A stretch of 9,592 nucleotides of DNA from an uncultured Collinsella sp. (lineage in GTDB: Bacteria > Actinomycetota > Coriobacteriia > Coriobacteriales > Coriobacteriaceae), in the NCBI GenBank assembly GCA_937950415.1, contig CALFDL010000157.1, positions 1 to 9,592 on the forward strand. The letters are read 5' to 3'. The position numbers and the translations under genes were made by a program. Below, piece by piece: positions 6,022 through 9,592 of the stretch; the first letter of the stretch is position 1, and each line of letters begins with the position of its first letter. The notes below the pieces were generated by a model. The model saw only the letters and a list, made by a program, of their open reading frames with translations. It was not told the DNA's origin and made no database searches.

Positions 6022-6027
6022 TTGACG
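6022..6027 (+). promoter_or_regulatory. Candidate -35 box for the alcohol dehydrogenase gene
   Basis: TTGACG matches five of six bases of the -35 consensus and lies in an AT-richer stretch between the terminator and the gene. The best bases at 16-18 spacing (around 6045-6050, TTTCAA) are a poor -10, so the exact promoter is not resolved. An independent promoter is expected because a terminator lies just upstream. Confidence 0.25.
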
Positions 6028-6074
6028 TTCTCACGCGTTTTTTGTTTCAAAAGCGTTAGGATGAGACTCATAGC

Positions 6075-6097
6075 GTGGGGCGTAATGGATGCCCCGC
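6075..6097 (+). promoter_or_regulatory. Leader hairpin just upstream of the alcohol dehydrogenase RBS
   Basis: GTGGGGC (6075-6081) pairs with GCCCCGC (6091-6097), including one G-U pair, around a nine-base loop. It ends eight bases before the ribosome binding site GGGAGG (6105-6110), which itself stands six bases before ATG 6117. It may insulate the site or stabilise the 5' end of the mRNA; no known riboswitch is recognised. Confidence 0.35.
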
Positions 6098-6116
6098 ACA
6101 CGATGGGAGGCTATCA

Positions 6117-7283
6117 ATGGCTAATCGTTTCGTTCTCAACACCATCTCTTATCATGGTTCCGGCGCCATCAAGGAGATCCCCGGCGAGCTCCAGCGTCGC
6201 GGCTACAAGAAGATCTTCGTCTGCTCCGACCCCGATCTGGTCAAGTTTGGCGTTACCGCTAAGGTGACCGACGAGCTCGACGCCGCTGGCATCGCTTGGA
6301 GCCTCTACTCCGAGATTAAGCCCAACCCCACCATCCAGAACGTCAAGGACGGCGTCGAGGCCTTCAAGGCCGCCGAGGCTGACGCTATCGTGACCATCGG
6401 TGGTGGCTCCTCCATGGACACCGCCAAGGCTATCGGCATCATCATCAACAACCCCGAGTTCGCCGATGTCCGCAGCCTCGAGGGCGTTGCTCCCACTAAG
6501 AACCACGCCGTGTTCACCATCGCCGTGCCGACGACCGCCGGTACCGCTGCCGAGGTGACCATCAACTACGTCATCACCGACCCCGAGAAGGTCCGCAAGT
6601 TCGTGTGTGTCGACACCAACGATGCCCCCGAGGTCGCCGTCGTCGACCCCGACATGATGGCTTCCATGCCCGCCGGCCTGACCGCCTCCACCGGCATGGA
6701 CGCTCTGACCCACGCCATCGAGGGCTACACTACCAAGGGCGCTTGGGAGCTCTCCGACATGTTCCACTTTGAGGCTATTAAGCTGATCAGCGAGAACCTG
6801 CGCGACTCCGTCGCCGAGGCCAAGTCCGGCCAGCCCGGCTCCGGCCGCGAGGGCATGGCCCTTGGCCAGTATGTCGCCGGCATGGGCTTCTCCAATGTTG
6901 GCCTGGGCATCGACCACGCCATGGCTCACACCCTGTCCGCTCACTACGACACCCCGCACGGCGTCGCTTGCGCCATGCTGCTGCCGATCGCCATGGAGTT
7001 CAACAAGCCGGTTTGCGCCGAGCGTCTGGCCAAGGTTGCCGTCGCCATGGGCGTTGACACCACGGGCATGAGCACCGACGAGGCCGCCGATGCCGCCATC
7101 GCCGCCGTCAAGCAGCTCTCTGCCGACGTGAACATCCCGCACGTCTGCGAGGCCATGAAGGCCGACGAGATCGAGGTCCTGGCCAAGGACGCTATGGCTG
7201 ACGCCTGCTTCCCGGGTAACCCGCGCGAGGCGACGCTCGACGACGTCATCGAGCTCTTCAAGAAGATCTGCCCGGCTGCCTAA
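6117..7283 (+). CDS. fucO: Iron-containing alcohol dehydrogenase, FucO-like lactaldehyde reductase
   Basis: A 388-residue group III (Fe-dependent) alcohol dehydrogenase. Whole segments match my memory of E. coli FucO: MANR at the start, NNPEFADVRSLEG (111-123), PTTAGTAAEVTINYVITD (138-155), and MALGQYVAGMGFSNVGLG (247-264). FucO reduces L-lactaldehyde to 1,2-propanediol with NADH, and also acts on other diols and short alcohols. The nucleotide-binding GGGSSMD is at 95-101. The four Fe ligands align as Asp195, His199, His267 and His281. Asp38 aligns with the Asp that favours NAD over NADP in FucO. The start ATG follows GGGAGG by six bases. No fucose or rhamnose catabolic gene is in the window, so the substrate could be lactaldehyde or another short aldehyde. 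Codons are strongly biased (no AAA for Lys, only one GCG noticed for Ala), suggesting high expression. It stands alone between two terminators. Family certain, exact substrate probable. Confidence 0.93.
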   Translation: MANRFVLNTISYHGSGAIKEIPGELQRRGYKKIFVCSDPDLVKFGVTAKVTDELDAAGIAWSLYSEIKPNPTIQNVKDGVEAFKAAEADAIVTIGGGSSMDTAKAIGIIINNPEFADVRSLEGVAPTKNHAVFTIAVPTTAGTAAEVTINYVITDPEKVRKFVCVDTNDAPEVAVVDPDMMASMPAGLTASTGMDALTHAIEGYTTKGAWELSDMFHFEAIKLISENLRDSVAEAKSGQPGSGREGMALGQYVAGMGFSNVGLGIDHAMAHTLSAHYDTPHGVACAMLLPIAMEFNKPVCAERLAKVAVAMGVDTTGMSTDEAADAAIAAVKQLSADVNIPHVCEAMKADEIEVLAKDAMADACFPGNPREATLDDVIELFKKICPAA

Positions 7284-7339
7284 CTTGGTTCGGCGGGCCC
7301 CCGCCCGTTGGCCCCACAATCGTCCTCGGACATGTCGGA

Positions 7340-7377
7340 AGCCCCCGCTGCGCACTTCGTGCGGCGGGGGCTTTTTT
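7340..7377 (+). terminator. Rho-independent terminator after the alcohol dehydrogenase gene
   Basis: agcccccgc (7340-7348) pairs with gcgggggct (7364-7372); the stem continues inwards through tgcgc and gtgcg around an acttc loop. A run of six T (7372-7377) follows immediately. It lies about 57 bases after the stop codon and is a very strong, GC-rich plus-strand terminator. Confidence 0.92.
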
Positions 7378-7450
7378 GCTGCGTCGATGCCCCAAGATGG
7401 GCAAAACCAAGGCATGCCGCCCGCTGCGGATAGGTGGTGCACTTCCCAGC

Positions 7451-7474
7451 GTGCATTTTTGGGAGTATTCAGCA
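7451..7474 (+). repeat. Bipartite repeat motif, copy A
   Basis: It reads GTGCA, six bases (tttttg), then GGAGTATTCAGCA. The same two blocks at the same spacing occur on the opposite strand at 7661-7684. Copy A also forms the left part of a palindrome, with tgcattttt (7452-7460) pairing with aaaaatgca (7482-7490), and contains a nested ttcag/ctgaa pair (7468-7472 with 7479-7483). Confidence 0.7.
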
Positions 7475-7501
7475 AGCTCTGAAAAATGCATAACGTTGTG
7501 A

Positions 7502-7559
7502 ATGGGCGGTAGTGATCCGCAGGCGCCCATCGACAGCCATTGTGGGCGGGCTATCGATG
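7502..7559. repeat. Two adjoining hairpins
   Basis: ATGGGCG (7502-7508) pairs with CGCCCAT (7524-7530). Immediately following and sharing three bases, CATCGACAGCC (7528-7538) pairs with GGCTATCGATG (7549-7559) with one mismatch over a ten-base loop. The two stems are mutually exclusive only at the shared CAT. They could be part of a structured RNA or remnants of palindromic repeats. Confidence 0.5.
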
Positions 7560-7660
7560 AGTGGAGGGGGTTGTTACTGAGTTTCTGCTTTGCGACGACC
7601 TGCAACACTGCTGTAACCGCGTCGTTTTGTCGTTCGTGATGGGGCCGTTGGGGCCCACGG

Positions 7661-7684
7661 TGCTGAATACTCCGTTTTTTGCAC
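7661..7684 (-). repeat. Bipartite repeat motif, copy B (inverted)
   Basis: On the minus strand this reads GTGCA, six bases (aaaaac), then GGAGTATTCAGCA. It is identical to copy A in both blocks and in the spacing, but the six central bases change from a T-run to an A-run. The conserved blocks with a variable spacer resemble a protein-binding or recombination-type site more than random similarity. Confidence 0.7.
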
Positions 7685-7810
7685 GGTCCAAGGTGGGGCA
7701 CCCTGAGACGAAGCAAAAAGATGCCTCATTTCTATGCAGATACCGATAGGATTTATGCAAGATTGGGATTGTAAACCGTGCGCGTGCAGAAAACCGGTGC
7801 GGGGACGTCT

Positions 7811-7827
7811 GGAGCCGGTTCGGCTCC
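7811..7827. repeat. Compact hairpin upstream of the M42 peptidase gene
   Basis: GGAGCCG (7811-7817) and CGGCTCC (7821-7827) pair perfectly around a three-base loop (gtt). It is flanked by two copies of the direct repeat cgtgcagaa (7783-7791 and 7840-7848). There is no T-run, so it is not a terminator. It may be a regulatory site for the promoter just downstream. Confidence 0.45.
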
Positions 7828-7852
7828 TGGGGCATTGCACGTGCAGAACGGT

Positions 7853-7858
7853 TAAAAT
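7853..7858 (+). promoter_or_regulatory. Candidate -10 box for the M42 peptidase gene
   Basis: TAAAAT (5 of 6 to TATAAT) lies 37 bases before the ATG at 7895. No -35 at normal spacing is evident; the TTGCAC at 7835-7840 is only 12 bases away. The placement is right for a short leader but the call is tentative. Confidence 0.3.
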
Positions 7859-7882
7859 CGGGACTCGGTCTTAGTTTTACTT

Positions 7883-7888
7883 GGAAGG
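7883..7888 (+). promoter_or_regulatory. Ribosome binding site choosing the M42 start at 7895
   Basis: GGAAGG directly touches an upstream in-frame ATG at 7889, which is too close for initiation, and stands six bases before the ATG at 7895. The second ATG is therefore the likely start, giving a protein beginning MASN. Confidence 0.7.
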
Positions 7889-7894
7889 ATGCAT

Positions 7895-8938
7895 ATGGCT
7901 TCTAATGTTGATGCTTCTCTAGAGGAGACGCTCTCCTATATTACTGACCAGTTGAAGGCGCTTACCTCGATTGCTTCGCCTACGGGCTATACCCGTGCGG
8001 CGACTGATTATCTGATGGAGACCCTGCGCGATATGGGGTTTGGGCCTGAGCGTTCTAATAAGGGTAACGTGCTCGTTGAGCTTGGCGGCGAGGGCGAGCC
8101 ACTTGTGTTGGCGAGCCATGTCGATACCCTGGGCGCCATGGTGCGCTCCATCAAGGACAATGGTCGCCTGCGCCCCACGACCCTCGGCGGGCATCAGTGG
8201 TCTACGGCCGATGGCGAGAACTGCACCGTCTACACGCGTGACGGCAATGTGTACACAGGCGTGGTCCTCAACACCGAGCCTTCGGCGCATGTGGCCGACG
8301 AGCCGGTCAAGACCATCGAGAAGAACATGGAAATCCTGCTCGATGAGAATGTCGACAGCAAGGACGATGTGCTTGAGCTGGGCATTCAGACCGGCGACAT
8401 CATCGCTATGGATCCGCGTACCACGGTGACGGAGAGCGGCTACATCAAGAGCCGCTTCTTGGATGACAAACTGTCCGCGTCGATTCTGCTTGGTTTGGCC
8501 CGCGTCGTTGCCGACGGCGAGGTGACGCTTTCGCGCAAGGTATCGCTGCTCTTTACGGTGTACGAGGAGGTCGGCCACGGCGGTGCCTTTGTGCCGGCCG
8601 ACACGCGCGAGATGATCAGCGTGGACATGGGCTGCGTGGGCGATGACCTTGGCTGCACCGAGCGCATGGTGTCGATTTGCGCCAAGGATTCGGGCGGCCC
8701 CTACAACTACGATCTGGTGACCACACTGTCCAACATCGCGCGCGAGCTGGAGCTCGATTACGCCATCGATGTGTACCCGCACTACGGCTCCGACGTCGAG
8801 GCCACGCTCTCGGCCGGCTACGACATTCGCCATGGTCTGATCGGCCCCGGCGTGTACGCGAGCCACAACTACGAGCGCAGCCACATCGACGGTGTGCGCA
8901 ACACCTACGAGCTCGTCCGCGCCTACGTCCAGCGCTAA
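7895..8938 (+). CDS. M42-family metallo-aminopeptidase (glutamyl aminopeptidase / endoglucanase-annotated type)
   Basis: A 347-residue cytosolic di-metal peptidase that removes N-terminal residues from short peptides; family members (PepA, FrvX, TET) assemble into large complexes, often dodecamers. No signal peptide is present. The metal-site residues are in order: His75 and catalytic Asp77 in SHVDT (74-78), bridging Asp190 in RFLDDK (187-192), catalytic Glu224 with ligand Glu225 in YEEVGHGG (223-230), Asp244 in VDMG (243-246), and His324 in SHNYERSH (323-330). An insert between the first His and the bridging Asp (about 95-165) fits the PDZ-like dimerisation domain of the family. Length is normal (about 340-360). 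The first ten codons are richer in A/T than the rest, as expected near a start. It stands alone between a long intergenic region and a convergent mnmA. Substrate preference cannot be read from the sequence; some relatives are misannotated as cellulases. Confidence 0.92.
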   Translation: MASNVDASLEETLSYITDQLKALTSIASPTGYTRAATDYLMETLRDMGFGPERSNKGNVLVELGGEGEPLVLASHVDTLGAMVRSIKDNGRLRPTTLGGHQWSTADGENCTVYTRDGNVYTGVVLNTEPSAHVADEPVKTIEKNMEILLDENVDSKDDVLELGIQTGDIIAMDPRTTVTESGYIKSRFLDDKLSASILLGLARVVADGEVTLSRKVSLLFTVYEEVGHGGAFVPADTREMISVDMGCVGDDLGCTERMVSICAKDSGGPYNYDLVTTLSNIARELELDYAIDVYPHYGSDVEATLSAGYDIRHGLIGPGVYASHNYERSHIDGVRNTYELVRAYVQR

Positions 8939-8946
8939 CGATGCAG

Positions 8947-8982
8947 CGGCCTCGGCTGACACAATAGTGCCGACCGAGGCCG
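8947..8982. repeat. Hairpin after the M42 peptidase gene
   Basis: CGGCCTCGG (8947-8955) and CCGAGGCCG (8974-8982) pair perfectly over an 18-base interval, eight bases after the M42 stop. It is GC-rich but has no T-run on either side, so it may act as an RNA 3'-end stabiliser or a weak, factor-assisted terminator. Confidence 0.5.
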
Positions 8983-8983
8983 T

Positions 8984-9066
8984 CCTCTCAAAGTTGCGGT
9001 GAAATAGGGACTGTTTGGCGGTTTTAAACGCTTAAACAGTCCCTATTTCACCGCAAGTTAGAGAGG
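8984..9066. repeat. Long intergenic palindrome with perfect 23-bp arms
   Basis: The left arm 8994-9016 and right arm 9034-9056 are perfect reverse complements (23 of 23), carrying gtgaaatagggactgttt and its complement, with a 17-base centre. Outside them CCTCTC (8984-8989) also pairs with GAGAGG (9061-9066) beyond a four-by-four interior loop. It fills the space between the convergent M42 and mnmA genes and could serve as a bidirectional 3'-end hairpin. It lacks a T-run directly after the arms. Perfect long arms suggest a recent insertion or active maintenance. Confidence 0.85.
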
Positions 9067-9085
9067 GGATGGTGGCAGGGCGCTG

Positions 9086-9592
9086 TTATTTGATGGCGCC
9101 GGTCACCGTGCCGCCGCCCAAGACGACGTCGCCGCGGTAGATAACGACGGCTTGGCCGGGGGCGATGGCTCGCTGCGGCTCGTCAAAAGTCAGCAGCATT
9201 TGTCCGTCGGCGCCACGTGTAAGGGTCGCCGCCTGGTCCTTTTGACGGTAACGGTACTTGGCGCCCACGCGAATGCCGCCGGCATCGAGCTCTGCCTCCA
9301 TGCGGTCGGCAGGGGCGCTCCAAATCCAGTCGTTGGCCGTGAGCGCCGTGGCCGTCAGGTCCTCTGCCTCGCCCAGATGCACGGTGTTGTTGACGGCGTC
9401 GACACCCGTTACGTACACGGGATGCGCCATCGCGACGCCCAAGCCCTTACGCTGGCCGATGGTGTAGCGCAGCGCGCCGTTGTGGCGCCCAACCACGCTG
9501 CCGTCGCGCCATACGATGTTGCCCGGTGCAGCGGCATGTCCGCAGCGGCGCTCGATATAGCCCGCGTAGTCGCCGTCTGGAATAAAGCAGAT
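9086..9592 (-). CDS. mnmA: tRNA-specific 2-thiouridylase MnmA, C-terminal part; 5' end outside window
   Basis: The frame is open to the window edge; 168 residues and a TAA stop are visible. MnmA puts sulfur on U34 of Lys, Glu and Gln tRNAs in the cytoplasm, using ATP to adenylate the base and a relayed persulfide. Seen here: ICFIPDGDY at visible residues 1-9, whose Cys2 corresponds to the second catalytic (persulfide) Cys of the family. The central-domain signature HNGALRYTIGQRKGLG is at 37-52. A KYRYRQ motif (112-117) and EPQRAIAPGQAVVIYRGDVVLGGG (138-161) mark the C-terminal beta-barrel. The PP-loop ATP-binding domain and first catalytic Cys must lie beyond 9592. A GTG at 9496 could open a shorter frame, but the residues upstream are clearly MnmA, so it is not the start. 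It ends close to the large palindrome shared with the convergent M42 gene. Confidence 0.95.
   Translation of the reverse strand: MCFIPDGDYAGYIERRCGHAAAPGNIVWRDGSVVGRHNGALRYTIGQRKGLGVAMAHPVYVTGVDAVNNTVHLGEAEDLTATALTANDWIWSAPADRMEAELDAGGIRVGAKYRYRQKDQAATLTRGADGQMLLTFDEPQRAIAPGQAVVIYRGDVVLGGGTVTGAIK

Larger units (their letters stand above)
7378..7894. other. Gene-poor intergenic region with palindromes and a repeated bipartite motif
   Basis: About 500 bases between the alcohol dehydrogenase terminator and the M42 peptidase. Short open frames on both strands lack ribosome binding sites and recognisable domains. Codon-like bias is absent and I do not call a gene. It does hold several hairpins (7452-7490, 7502-7530, 7528-7559, 7811-7827), an inverted pair of a bipartite motif (7451-7474 and 7661-7684), a nine-base direct repeat, and a -10-like box before the M42 gene. 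A small RNA or a mosaic of decayed repeats is possible; no known RNA family is recognised. Confidence 0.6.

Noticed and set aside
6007..6057. Inverted repeat aacgcttt (6007-6014) / aaagcgtt (6050-6057) as a Rex-type redox operator for the alcohol dehydrogenase
   Set aside because: The 35-base separation and the sequence do not match the Rex consensus (TTGTGAA-N4-TTCACAA); eight-base arms at that distance can arise by chance.
6114..7475. A 453-residue open frame on the minus strand across the alcohol dehydrogenase gene
   Set aside because: Its Gly/Val/Asp-rich low-complexity translation mirrors the biased codons of the real gene and shows no domain.
7551..7835. Small minus-strand open frames in the long intergenic region
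   Set aside because: They cover the repeat motif and hairpins, lack ribosome binding sites and show no family similarity. A small protein cannot be fully excluded.
7835..7858. TTGCAC with TAAAAT as a complete -35/-10 promoter
   Set aside because: The spacer is only 12 bases, too short for a normal sigma-70-type promoter; only the -10-like box was kept as tentative.
7919..8962. A 347-residue minus-strand frame opposite the M42 peptidase
   Set aside because: The plus strand carries all M42 metal-site motifs; the minus frame has no ribosome binding site and no recognised domain.
8947..8982. Intrinsic terminator for the M42 gene
   Set aside because: The stem is good but no T-run follows on either strand; kept only as a hairpin.

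Overview
The window looks like chromosomal DNA of a high-GC, Gram-positive-type gut bacterium. The strong GC bias at third codon positions, the AGGAGG-type ribosome binding sites, the short intergenic palindromes and the mix of housekeeping and fermentative genes fit the Coriobacteriia (a Collinsella-like organism). That assignment is inference from style and gene content; no rRNA or taxonomic marker is present. There are seven protein genes, two of them cut by the window edges, and no tRNA, rRNA, CRISPR array or transposase gene was seen.

Layout. (1) 1-1314 (+): 3' part of a NitT/TauT-type ABC importer gene in which permease and ATPase are fused in one polypeptide. (2) 1315-1529: a leader with a candidate promoter, an operator-like inverted repeat and a 12-bp stem. 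(3) 1530-1751 (+): a RelB/DinJ-type antitoxin without a toxin, whose last residues are encoded by a 27-bp tandem repeat. It is followed closely by 1775-2683 (+), a CPBP-family (CAAX protease/Abi) membrane peptidase. (4) 2676-2788: three phased copies of an imperfect palindrome between convergent genes. (5) 2840-4981 (-): ygiQ, a radical SAM protein. (6) 4982-5234: a divergent promoter region with inverted repeats. (7) 5235-5951 (+): a DUF1275 (YoaK-like) membrane protein, ending in a clear intrinsic terminator. (8) 6117-7283 (+): an iron-dependent alcohol dehydrogenase closely resembling FucO (lactaldehyde reductase), a monocistronic unit with its own terminator and strongly biased codons. (9) 7378-7894: a roughly 500-bp gene-poor stretch with hairpins and an inverted pair of a bipartite motif. 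(10) 7895-8938 (+): an M42-family metallo-aminopeptidase. (11) 8947-9066: two palindromes, one with perfect 23-bp arms, between convergent genes. (12) 9086-9592 (-): the 3' part of mnmA (tRNA 2-thiouridylase).

Most genes appear to be independent units rather than one pathway. The only tightly linked pair is the antitoxin-like gene and the CPBP peptidase. Plausible joint themes are fermentative redox balance (FucO), peptide use (M42) and tRNA modification (MnmA). The least explained content is non-coding: several families of palindromic or repeated intergenic sequence, at least one of which has altered the end of a protein gene. I found no convincing complete new multi-gene system. The repeat-modified antitoxin/CPBP pair and the phased palindromes are the best candidates for follow-up.
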